From: Streptomyces ardesiacus
Lineage (GTDB): Bacteria > Actinomycetota > Actinomycetes > Streptomycetales > Streptomycetaceae
Assembly (NCBI RefSeq): GCF_003112575.1
Contig: NZ_BEWC01000003.1
Location: 416,674 to 480,673 of the forward strand
Reading direction: 5' to 3'
DNA length: 64,000 nucleotides
Shown here: one piece after another, positions 7,591-15,333 of the stretch
Layout: each line of letters begins with the position of its first letter
Position numbering within the stretch: the stretch's first letter is position 1
Made by a program: the position numbers and the translations under genes
Notes under the pieces: generated by a model
What the model saw: the letters and a program-made list of their open reading frames with translations, nothing else
What the model was told of the DNA's origin: nothing
The model's database searches: none

Positions 7591-10500
7591 GTGGGATTCC
7601 TGGACCGGCTGCGGGGCCGCGGGGACGGCGGCGTCGACGGGAACGGGGGCGGGGCCGCGCCGACCGCGGGTGCCTCCCCCGACCCGGGCTCCGGCACGGC
7701 TTCGGGTGCGCACCCGGACGCGGGCGGGAGCACGGCGTCCGAGTCCGGTGCCGCGACCGGCCCGGCGCCCGCGACCGGCCCGGCGCCCGTGGCCGTCGCC
7801 GCCTGGACGGGCCTGCCGCCGATCCAGCGGGCCACGGGAGCGGCACGTACGGGAGTGGTGGCGGACGCCGGTTTCGGCGGCCGCCTTCCGACGTGGCAGA
7901 ACCCGTCGTTCACGAGCGCGCCGTCCCCGGCGGTACTGAACCCGGCGGCCGGCGACAGCCTGCTGTCGGGCGCCTTCGGCACGCCGTCCCGCCAGACGTC
8001 CTCCACGCGCCTGGCGCCCCCGCCCGGCGCACCGGCCCAGCGGATGCCGGTCGCGCCCCTGCGCGCGATACCGCAGGACACGACCGAGCCCGGAACTCCC
8101 GGCCCTCCCGCGAGTTCCGTGGCGCCGACGCGTACCTCCGCCTCGGGTGCGCCGCCGCGCACACCCGGGTCGCGCAGGGCCGCGTCGGCTCCCGCGCCCA
8201 CGTCCCCGTCGCCGTCGCCGTCGCCGTCGCCGGTCCAGCGGGCCGCGCGTTCCGCCGCACCCGCGCCGGCGCCGGCCCCGGCCCCGTCCTCCGGGGCACC
8301 GGCGGGCACACCGCCCGCCCGGGCCGCGCGCGGCGTCCAGGTGACGCCGGTACCGCCCGCCGCGCCCCGCCCCCGGCAGGCCCTGACCAAGGCTCCGTCC
8401 GGGGCGTCGGCCGTGCAGCGCCGCTCCTTGCCCGCGAGCCGCCGGACCACCGGCTCCCCGCCGGAGTCCTCCGCAACGGCGCCCACGTCGGCGGACGGCG
8501 ACCGAGCGGAGCCCGCCGCTCCGGTGCAGCGCGCCTCGGTTCCGCGGCAACAGCCCCCGGCCTCCGCCGGAGCACCGTCCCCGGCCGGCCCTCCCGTACA
8601 GCGCGCGGCATCCGCCGGCACGGCACCGGCACCGGTGTCCGCTCCGGACGACCGGCCCGCCTCCGCCGCCCCGGTGCGCGGAACCGGACCCCGGCCCGAC
8701 GGCGGTACGGCACCGGCCGGGGACGGCGGCACGTCGTCGTCCGGTACGCCGGTGCAGCGCGCCGTACGGGAACCCGGCACCAGCGCCGACCCGACCCCCA
8801 CGCGCCCGACCCGCGACACGGGTACGCCCGCCCAGCACGCCACCCGCGAACCCAGCCCCACCCCCGCGCGGGACCGCGCCACGCCACCACCCGCAGCACC
8901 GCCGGTGCAACGCGTCCCACGCGAACCCGGCGGCACCGCCGACCCGGCACCCACACCCCCGGCCCGCGACACCGGCACACCCGTCCAGCGCGCCGTACGG
9001 GAACCCGGCACCAGCGCCGACCCGACCCCCACGCGCCCGACCCGCGACGCGGGTACGCCCGCCCAGCGCGCCACCCGCGAACCCAGCCCCACCCCCGCGC
9101 GGGACCGCACCACGCCACCACCCGCAACACCGCCGGTACAACGCGCCCCACGCGAACCCGGCGGCACCACCGACCCGACACCCACACCCCCGGCCCGCGA
9201 CACCGGCACACCCGTCCAGCGCGCCGTACGGGAACCCGGCACCAGCGCCGACCCGACCCCCACGCGCCCGACCCGTGACACCGGCACACCCGAGCCCAGC
9301 GCACCGGCGCGGCGCGCCACCCGCGACCGCAGCGACGGCACGGCCCCAACGCCCGCGCCCGCGCCCGCACGCGAACCCGCCGCGCCCGTCCAGCGCGCCA
9401 CCCGCGAGCCCAACCCCACCCCACCACCGGCCCCCGTACCCGCACCCGAGCCCACCGGCGCCCCCGCCCCGGCGACCACGCCTCCGGCCCCGCGCCCCGC
9501 GTCGGACACCACCCCGGTCCGGCGAGCGCCGCGCGAGTCCGGCGGCAGCCCGGCGACGGCGCCCGGCCCGGTGGTGCACCGCGCGTCCGCCCCGCAGCAC
9601 GGCCCCGCGCAGACGCCCCGCACCGCGCCCGCCCCCGCCGGGGACTCCGGCGAGCGTCCGACGGCCTCGCCGGGCTCCGCGTCATCGGGGCCCGCGGTCC
9701 AGCGGTCGGCGGAGCGGCGGCCCAGGGCGGGCCTCGGGCCCGCCATTTCGCGCTCCGGCGGCGACGCGACGTCCCCCGCTCCCGTCCAACGCGCCGTACG
9801 GCGACCGGAGTCCGGCGCCGCCTCCGGACCGGCAGCCCACCCGGCACCTCCCACGCGCCCCCGCACCGCCCCGGCCCCCGACGGCACGGCGTCCGGCCTG
9901 CCGGTGCAGCGGGCGTCGGTGTCCGACCCCGTCACCGCCCCCGCGCCCGGGGCCAAGAGCCCGGGTGCCGGCCCCGCGACGCCGTCCTCGGCGCCGACGC
10001 CCGTGGCGGGAGCCGCACCGGCCGGGACCCCGGGGACTCCCCCTGCGGCCGCCGCGTCGGCGAACGCCCCGGCACCGGACCCCACGCCCGCGCCGGGCCG
10101 ACGGGCGGCCTCCCCCGCCACCCCGCCGGCGTCCCCTCCCCGGCCGACGAACCGCGCCTCGGCGTCCCCCGGCTCCTCCGCGTCCCCGGGCACCCCGCCC
10201 GGTGCACGGCCCCCGGTCCAGCGCCGGACGCCCGCCGACCGGCCGGTGCAGCCGACGCAGACGCCGGCGTCCCCCCGCCCCTCCGAGGCGGCCACCCCGG
10301 CCACCCCGGCCACCCCGGCGCCCCCGGTCCAGCGGTCCGCCCAGAGCCCGGCCGCCGGCCTCCCCGGCACGCCCTCCGCGGCCCCGGCACGCGCGCCGCA
10401 CGGCGGCACGGCCGCGGCCGCCCCCGTCCAGCGCTCGGCGACGAGCCCCTCGGCCCCGAGCCCCTCGGGCCCGGTCCCCTCCGTACCGCTCGGCTCCGTA

Positions 10501-11652
10501 CCGCTCGGCCGGCCGGAGGCAGGGCGCGGGGAGACCGGCCGGACCGGCGGCAGCCGCCCGGGGCGCAGCGGTTCCCCGGCCGCCCCCGCCCACCCCGTGC
10601 AGCGCAGCGCCGCGCCCCGGCGTCCGGGACTCGGCGCCCCCACCTCCTCCGGACCGGCCGACGCCGTACGCCCGGCGGCACCCCCCGCCGCCCCGGTCCC
10701 CCCGACAGCGCCCGCACCCCGCTCCTCCCCGCCCGGTGCCCCCTTCCCGCCGGCCGGCACCGCGCCGTCGGCTCCGCTCCTCCCGGCGGCGGCCCCCGGC
10801 CCGGCCGCCGCCGAGCCCCGTACGGCCGTGCCCGTCCAGCGGTCCGCCGCGCCGAGCCCCGCCGTGCCGCCCTTCGCGGCAGCGCCCCCGCCCCTGCCGG
10901 TGTCCTCCCCGATGCCCCGGCCGGCCGCGCCCGCGCTCACGCCCCCGGCCCCGCCCATGACGGCCCTCGCGCCTCCCCCGCCCGCACCGGGCGGCGGCCC
11001 CAAGCCGCCCCCCGTCCAGCGCGCCGCCACGCAGGCCGTGCCGCTGCGCCGGCCCGCCCGCCCGGGCGCCACCGGCGCACCGCTCCCGGTGGCCCCCCTC
11101 ACGCCGCCCGCGGCGTCGGCGCCCCGCCCGCCCCTGCCCGTCGGCACGGCGACGCCACCCGCGCCGTCGACCGGGACTCCGCCGCCCGCGGAGCCCGCCG
11201 TCACGGCCGCGGCCCCCGCCTCCGGCGGCGCCTCCGCGCCGCCGGTCCAGCGTGCGTTCGGCCTCGGCAGCCGCTCCGGTCGTACCACCAGTGCCCTGGC
11301 CGCGAGCGCCGCGGCCGCCGTGTCCGAGAGCCTCGCGCGCTTCCGGACCCCCTCGGCCTCGTCGTCCTCCTCCTCGCAGCACGGCCCGGCCGAGCCGCCA
11401 CCCCCCTACGAGTCCTCCCCGCCCGGCAGCCCGCCCCCGTACTCGGCGGGTTCGGGACAGTCGTCACCGGGAGCGGGCGATCCGCCGCCCGAGTACACGG
11501 CGGTCCCGGCCGGCGGGTTCGACCCGCGTGAACTCACCGACTTCCAGCTCGACGAACTGGTGCACCGGATCATCGGCCGCGTCACCCGTCTCGTCCGCAC
11601 CGAACTGCGCATGGACCGCGAACGGATCGGCAGACTGCGCGACCCGCGCTGA
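7591..11652 (+). CDS. Very large Pro/Ala/Thr-rich CIS protein with repeated VQR motifs and conserved C-terminal helix
   Basis: 1353 residues from a GTG, only 3 bp after the preceding gene. Except for its ends the protein is low-complexity and predicted disordered (P, A, T, S, R, G). It contains about twenty exact VQR tripeptides, usually as PVQRA or PVQRS, plus IQR and AQR variants, spaced 20-100 residues apart. A 77-residue unit is repeated in tandem in the first half (see the repeat entry). Near the C-terminus are three Pro-Tyr motifs (PPPPYE, PPPYS, PPPEY). The last ~45 residues form a charged helix (ELTDFQLDELVHRIIGRV and following). That helix resembles the C-terminus of 'extensin/syndecan-like' proteins in other eCIS clusters. 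The opposite strand also has long open frames, an artefact of composition. Possible roles are tape measure, cargo scaffold or loading factor; none is proven. Confidence 0.8.
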   Translation: MGFLDRLRGRGDGGVDGNGGGAAPTAGASPDPGSGTASGAHPDAGGSTASESGAATGPAPATGPAPVAVAAWTGLPPIQRATGAARTGVVADAGFGGRLPTWQNPSFTSAPSPAVLNPAAGDSLLSGAFGTPSRQTSSTRLAPPPGAPAQRMPVAPLRAIPQDTTEPGTPGPPASSVAPTRTSASGAPPRTPGSRRAASAPAPTSPSPSPSPSPVQRAARSAAPAPAPAPAPSSGAPAGTPPARAARGVQVTPVPPAAPRPRQALTKAPSGASAVQRRSLPASRRTTGSPPESSATAPTSADGDRAEPAAPVQRASVPRQQPPASAGAPSPAGPPVQRAASAGTAPAPVSAPDDRPASAAPVRGTGPRPDGGTAPAGDGGTSSSGTPVQRAVREPGTSADPTPTRPTRDTGTPAQHATREPSPTPARDRATPPPAAPPVQRVPREPGGTADPAPTPPARDTGTPVQRAVREPGTSADPTPTRPTRDAGTPAQRATREPSPTPARDRTTPPPATPPVQRAPREPGGTTDPTPTPPARDTGTPVQRAVREPGTSADPTPTRPTRDTGTPEPSAPARRATRDRSDGTAPTPAPAPAREPAAPVQRATREPNPTPPPAPVPAPEPTGAPAPATTPPAPRPASDTTPVRRAPRESGGSPATAPGPVVHRASAPQHGPAQTPRTAPAPAGDSGERPTASPGSASSGPAVQRSAERRPRAGLGPAISRSGGDATSPAPVQRAVRRPESGAASGPAAHPAPPTRPRTAPAPDGTASGLPVQRASVSDPVTAPAPGAKSPGAGPATPSSAPTPVAGAAPAGTPGTPPAAAASANAPAPDPTPAPGRRAASPATPPASPPRPTNRASASPGSSASPGTPPGARPPVQRRTPADRPVQPTQTPASPRPSEAATPATPATPAPPVQRSAQSPAAGLPGTPSAAPARAPHGGTAAAAPVQRSATSPSAPSPSGPVPSVPLGSVPLGRPEAGRGETGRTGGSRPGRSGSPAAPAHPVQRSAAPRRPGLGAPTSSGPADAVRPAAPPAAPVPPTAPAPRSSPPGAPFPPAGTAPSAPLLPAAAPGPAAAEPRTAVPVQRSAAPSPAVPPFAAAPPPLPVSSPMPRPAAPALTPPAPPMTALAPPPPAPGGGPKPPPVQRAATQAVPLRRPARPGATGAPLPVAPLTPPAASAPRPPLPVGTATPPAPSTGTPPPAEPAVTAAAPASGGASAPPVQRAFGLGSRSGRTTSALAASAAAAVSESLARFRTPSASSSSSSQHGPAEPPPPYESSPPGSPPPYSAGSGQSSPGAGDPPPEYTAVPAGGFDPRELTDFQLDELVHRIIGRVTRLVRTELRMDRERIGRLRDPR
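8761..9289 (+). repeat. 231-bp tandem repeat inside the Pro-rich CIS gene
   Basis: A 231-bp (77-codon) unit beginning gccgtacgggaacccggc occurs at 8761-8991 and 8992-9222, with a partial third copy from 9223 to about 9289. Each unit encodes the series VREPGTSADP, PTRPTRD, GTPAQ-ATREPSPTPARDR, PPVQR-PREPGG and TPPARDTGTPVQR. The two full copies differ by only a few bases, so the duplication is recent and copy number probably varies between strains. The unit is a multiple of three, so gain or loss keeps the frame. Confidence 0.95.
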
Positions 11653-11741
11653 CCGGACCGCACCGGCCCCGCCGGACCGCCGGACGCCCCGAGGGCCCCG
11701 CCCGCCCGCCACCGTTCCCCGACAAGAAAGGTCGACCCCCG

Positions 11742-12164
11742 ATGACCCGTGAGGACCCGGGCTCTTCCATCTGGTTCAGCCTCGCCATCGACGGCGAGAG
11801 CCTCGGCTACTTCAACGGGTGCGAGGGCCTGTCGACCCAGGTGGAGGTGGAACAGCGCCAGGAGGGCGGCAACAACGCCTTCGTGTGGCAACTGCCCACC
11901 CGTGTCACCTTCTCCAACATCCGGCTGACCCGCCCGCTGACCCCCGACACGGCGAAGGTCGCCAAGTGGATCTCGTCCGTGCAGACCGGCATCCAGCGCC
12001 CCACCGCGCAGATCTCCGCCCTGCGCGCCGACGGGTCGCTGGTCGCCCGCTGGGGACTGATCGACGTCCTGCCGGTGAGCTGGCAGGGCCCCAGCCTCGA
12101 CCCCGGCAACCTGTCCGTGGCCACCGAGGTGCTGGAGATCGCCCACCACGGCTTCACGGACTGA
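11742..12164 (+). CDS. cis1b: Second tail-tube-family protein (Cis1b, tube/baseplate adaptor)
   Basis: 140 residues of the T4 gp19/Hcp-like family. Visible elements are IWFSLAIDGESLGYFNGCEGL, the central EVEQRQEGGNNAFVWQLP and RLTRPLTPDTAKVAKWI, with a closing LEIAHHGFTD. It differs from the tube protein at 6453 and lies among baseplate genes. This fits the role of the tube-initiator ring that joins the spike hub to the main tube in eCIS (Afp5/Pvc5-like position). ATG with AAGAAAGG upstream. It is 89 bp after the Pro-rich gene and 28 bp before the LysM gene. Confidence 0.9.
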   Translation: MTREDPGSSIWFSLAIDGESLGYFNGCEGLSTQVEVEQRQEGGNNAFVWQLPTRVTFSNIRLTRPLTPDTAKVAKWISSVQTGIQRPTAQISALRADGSLVARWGLIDVLPVSWQGPSLDPGNLSVATEVLEIAHHGFTD

Positions 12165-12192
12165 CGGCGCCGGACAGCAGAAAGGAACACCC

Positions 12193-12912
12193 ATGGCCAG
12201 CAGCAGTGGCGCCGGCAAGAGCCTCGTACGCGCCAACCTCGCCATCCACGAGCCGCCCACCGGCGACTCCACCTCGCCCGGTGGGCTGATCAAGCGGTTC
12301 CCGTTCGAGTTCAACCCGGCGCACCTGTCGATCAGTCAGCGCGCCCAGTGGAAGTCGACCCCGACGGCGGCCGTGCGCAAGGCCGCCAAGCCGCAGTTCA
12401 TGGGTGCCGAGCCGCGGGAGATGACCCTGGAGATCTTCCTGGACTCCTCGATGAAGCCCGGCGACACCACCGTGATGAAGAAGGTCGAGTCGCTGCTGGT
12501 CTGCTGCGAGGTGACGGCCAGCAGCCTGGGCGCCGACCAGCCGTCCCCGCCCTGGGTGATCTTCGAGTGGGGCTCGTTCTCCACGGCCCGGTTCAACGCC
12601 TACGTGCAGTCCATCGAGACCCAGTACACGCTCTTCGGCACCTCCGGCGTCCCCATCCGCGCCACCTGCCGGCTGGCCCTGGTGGAGATCCCCGGCCCCA
12701 CCCCGAACCAGAACCCGACCTCCGGCGCCCTCACCGCCCAGCGCATGCACCGGGTCGTCGCCGGGGACTCGCTGCAGTCGCTGGCCTGGAGCGAGTACGG
12801 CAGCGCCAACGCGTGGCGGGTGATCGCCGAGGCCAACGGCATCGACGACCCGTCCCACCTGCCGACCGGTACGGAGCTGATCCTGCCCGCCACCGAGGAG
12901 GTGCCCCGCTGA
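12193..12912 (+). CDS. cis7: LysM-containing baseplate hub protein (Cis7)
   Basis: 239 residues. The N-terminal ~165 residues form the gp53/Afp7-like part (KRFPFEFNPAHLSISQRAQW, PREMTLEIFLD, PPWVIFEWGSF). A LysM module sits at ~185-234 (RVVAGDSLQSLAWSEYG, ANGIDDPSHLPTGTELILP). In eCIS and contractile phages this LysM protein clamps the spike/hub to the tube initiator; it does not need to bind peptidoglycan. The stop TGA shares its final A with the ATG of the spike gene (TGATG), so the hub and spike are translationally coupled. Confidence 0.92.
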   Translation: MASSSGAGKSLVRANLAIHEPPTGDSTSPGGLIKRFPFEFNPAHLSISQRAQWKSTPTAAVRKAAKPQFMGAEPREMTLEIFLDSSMKPGDTTVMKKVESLLVCCEVTASSLGADQPSPPWVIFEWGSFSTARFNAYVQSIETQYTLFGTSGVPIRATCRLALVEIPGPTPNQNPTSGALTAQRMHRVVAGDSLQSLAWSEYGSANAWRVIAEANGIDDPSHLPTGTELILPATEEVPR

Positions 12913-14846
12913 TGGTGCGCCCCTCCTTCTCCAGCATCGTCGAGGTGAAGATCGGCGGCGCGAAGCTGCCCGACACCATCGCCCCGATGCTCACCGACGG
13001 CTGGGTCGACCAGGGCGTCAACGTGCCCGCGGCGTTCCGCCTCACCTTCCGCGACCCCTACCACCGGCTCCTCGGCAAGCTGAACGTGCAGTTCGGCACC
13101 AAGGTCGTCATCACCCCGATCGCCGACGGACACGGCAAGGGCAACCCCCTGCTGACCGGTGAGGTCACCGGCCTGGAGACCGACTACGACGGCACCGGCA
13201 GCTTCACCGTCATCCGCGGCTACGACTACGGGCACCGGCTGATGCGCCAGCGCCGCGTGGCCGCGTACCGCAACCAGAAGGCCTCCGACATCGCCCGCAA
13301 ACTCGTGGCCCTGGACGGCGTCTCCATCGGCCGCATCCAGGCGACCAAGGGCACCTACGGATTCCTCGCCCAGCCCAACGTGACCGACTGGGACTTCCTC
13401 GCCCGGCTCGCCGACGAGAACAAGATGGTCATGTACCTGGACTCCCACGGGAAGTTCCGCTTCGTCACGCCCAAGCCGTCGGCCGGGGCGCCCTCGCCGA
13501 GCACGGACGGCGACAAGAGCACCTTCGTCCTCCAGGCCGGCCACGACATCCTGCGGCTGCGCGCCGCCGTCACCGCCGCCGACCAGATCGGCGAGGTCGA
13601 GTCGCGCGGCTGGAACGTCACCACCAAGAGGAAGATCACCGAGACCGCGCCCGCCACCACCGACCCCGGCATCGACATCAAGTGGACGCCCGGCACCGCG
13701 GCCGGCAAGTTCAAGCCCGGCACACTCGTCGAGACCGCCAACCCCTACGACCGGCAGGACGAGGTCCAGAACGCCGCCAAGGCCCTCGCCGCCGACGTCA
13801 CCGCCTCCTTCGCCGAGCTGGAGGTCGCCGCCAACGGCCACCCCGACCTGCGGCCCGGCGTCCCCGTCGCCCTCGCCGACGTGGGCACGCCCTTCGAGGG
13901 CAAGTACACCGTCACCTCGGTGCGCCACCACTTCGGCGACGGCGTCCCCTACGAGTCCTGGATCACGGTCAGCGGACGCCAGTGGCGTTCCCTGTACGGC
14001 CTCGCCTCCGGCGGCAGCGGTGGCACGGACCCGGCGAGCGCCGCCCGGCTGCCCAGCGTCGCCAACGCCGTCGTCACCGACGTGGCGGACCCCCTCAAAC
14101 AGGGCAGGGTCAAGCTGCAGTTCCCGTGGCTGGACGACACCTACGTCAGCGACTGGGCGCGCAGCGTCCAGATGGGCGGCGTGGCGGGCGGCGGCGTCTT
14201 CCCCATGGACGTCGGCGACGAGGTGCTGGTCGCCTTCGACCGCGGGGCGCTTGACCACCCCTTCGTGATCGGCGGCCTCTACAACGGCCGGGACGTGCCC
14301 ACCAAGAACGACGTGCCCCTGCACGACGGCCTGAAGAAGAAGGCCGTGCGGCACACCCTGTCCGACCGCCAGGGCAACCGCGTCGACCTGCTCAGCCAGC
14401 GCACCGGCGGGCGCAAGCAGGGCGTGCGGATCGCCAGCGGCAACGACAAACTGACCATCAACCTCGACCGCACCAAGACGGAGATCACCGTCGACAGCAA
14501 GGGCACCGTCAAGATCACCGGCAGCCGCTCGGTGTCGGTGGAGGCGGGCACCGACCTCTCGCTCTCCGCCAAACGCTCACTGAGCATCAAGAGCGGCGGC
14601 CCCCTCACCATCCGGGGCGAAAGCATGATCAACATGCGCAGCGGCGGCCAGATCGGAGTCACCGCGGGAGCCGCCCTCAACCTCGGTGCGGGCGGTGCGG
14701 CGACCCTGAGCGCCGGGGCCGCGACGACCATCTCCGGTACCGTCAACGTGCAGATCAACTCCGTCATGACACGGATCATCGGCGCGACCCTCGAGGCCAA
14801 GACGCCCATCTTCAAGGTCGCCACCATCCCCGTACCGGGCCTGTGA
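12912..14846 (+). CDS. cis8: VgrG-like spike protein (Cis8)
   Basis: 644 residues. The N-terminal gp27-like hub domain spans about residues 1-360 (YDYGHRLMRQRRVAAYRNQKASDIARKL split over two blocks, WDFLARLADENK). A gp5-type OB fold lies at ~375-460 (DPLKQGRVKLQFPWLDD, GDEVLVAFDRGALDHPFVIG). The C-terminal ~170 residues form a regular beta-helix needle (repeats such as KTEITVDSKGTVKITGS and GGQIGVTAGAALNLGAGG). No lysozyme or fused toxin domain is present. The start is fixed by the TGATG overlap with the LysM gene. The spike punctures the target membrane when the sheath contracts. A PAAR tip is expected to cap it, but none is encoded in this window. Confidence 0.95.
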   Translation: MVRPSFSSIVEVKIGGAKLPDTIAPMLTDGWVDQGVNVPAAFRLTFRDPYHRLLGKLNVQFGTKVVITPIADGHGKGNPLLTGEVTGLETDYDGTGSFTVIRGYDYGHRLMRQRRVAAYRNQKASDIARKLVALDGVSIGRIQATKGTYGFLAQPNVTDWDFLARLADENKMVMYLDSHGKFRFVTPKPSAGAPSPSTDGDKSTFVLQAGHDILRLRAAVTAADQIGEVESRGWNVTTKRKITETAPATTDPGIDIKWTPGTAAGKFKPGTLVETANPYDRQDEVQNAAKALAADVTASFAELEVAANGHPDLRPGVPVALADVGTPFEGKYTVTSVRHHFGDGVPYESWITVSGRQWRSLYGLASGGSGGTDPASAARLPSVANAVVTDVADPLKQGRVKLQFPWLDDTYVSDWARSVQMGGVAGGGVFPMDVGDEVLVAFDRGALDHPFVIGGLYNGRDVPTKNDVPLHDGLKKKAVRHTLSDRQGNRVDLLSQRTGGRKQGVRIASGNDKLTINLDRTKTEITVDSKGTVKITGSRSVSVEAGTDLSLSAKRSLSIKSGGPLTIRGESMINMRSGGQIGVTAGAALNLGAGGAATLSAGAATTISGTVNVQINSVMTRIIGATLEAKTPIFKVATIPVPGL

Positions 14847-14880
14847 CGAAGCGTTTCCGAGGAAGGCAGGTTGCTCTCTG

Positions 14881-15333
14881 ATGGCCGAACAGTTCGTCGG
14901 CTCCGGCTGGTCGTTCCCCCTGCGCATCGGACCCACCGGCGGGATCGCCCTCGTCAGCGGCGAGCAGGAGGTGGAGGAGGCCATGCGGCTCGTCCTCGCC
15001 ACCGCCCCCGGCGAGCGGCCGATGCGCCCCGAGTTCGGCTGCGCCATCCACGACCTGGTCTTCGCCCCGGTCAACGAACAGACCGCGGGCCGCATCCAGC
15101 ACGAGGTGTACATCAGCCTGGACCGCTGGGAGCCGCGCATCGAGGTCCACGACGTCGAGGTCACCTCCGACGGCGACCAGAACGTCCTCTTCATCGACGT
15201 CCGTTACTCGATCCGCGGCACCAACAACCCGCGCAGCCTCGTCTTCCCGTTCTACGTCATCCCCTCCCACGACGAGCCCGACCTCCCCGACGCGCCGGCC
15301 GGTCTCCCGGGCTCTCCCGAAAGCGACCGCTGA
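14881..15333 (+). CDS. cis9: gp25-like baseplate wedge protein (Cis9)
   Basis: 150 residues of the gp25/GPW family: WSFPLRIGPTGGIALVSGEQEVEEAM at the start (read as two blocks) and the characteristic ERPMRPEFGCAIHDLVFAP. In T4 this protein is a wedge component that sits at the base of the sheath and starts sheath polymerisation; the family name 'lysozyme' is historical. RBS GGAAGG precedes the ATG. The stop overlaps the start of the next gene as TGATG. The C-terminal 20 residues are a Pro/Asp-rich extension. Confidence 0.93.
   Translation: MAEQFVGSGWSFPLRIGPTGGIALVSGEQEVEEAMRLVLATAPGERPMRPEFGCAIHDLVFAPVNEQTAGRIQHEVYISLDRWEPRIEVHDVEVTSDGDQNVLFIDVRYSIRGTNNPRSLVFPFYVIPSHDEPDLPDAPAGLPGSPESDR

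Noticed and set aside
7476..11288. Minus-strand open frame of ~1270 codons opposite the Pro-rich gene
   Set aside because: The plus frame has a coupled start, operon position, conserved C-terminal helix and motif structure; the minus frame is its low-complexity mirror.
12348..12911. Upstream extension of the spike reading frame
   Set aside because: The region is the LysM protein in another frame; the TGATG overlap fixes the spike start at 12912.
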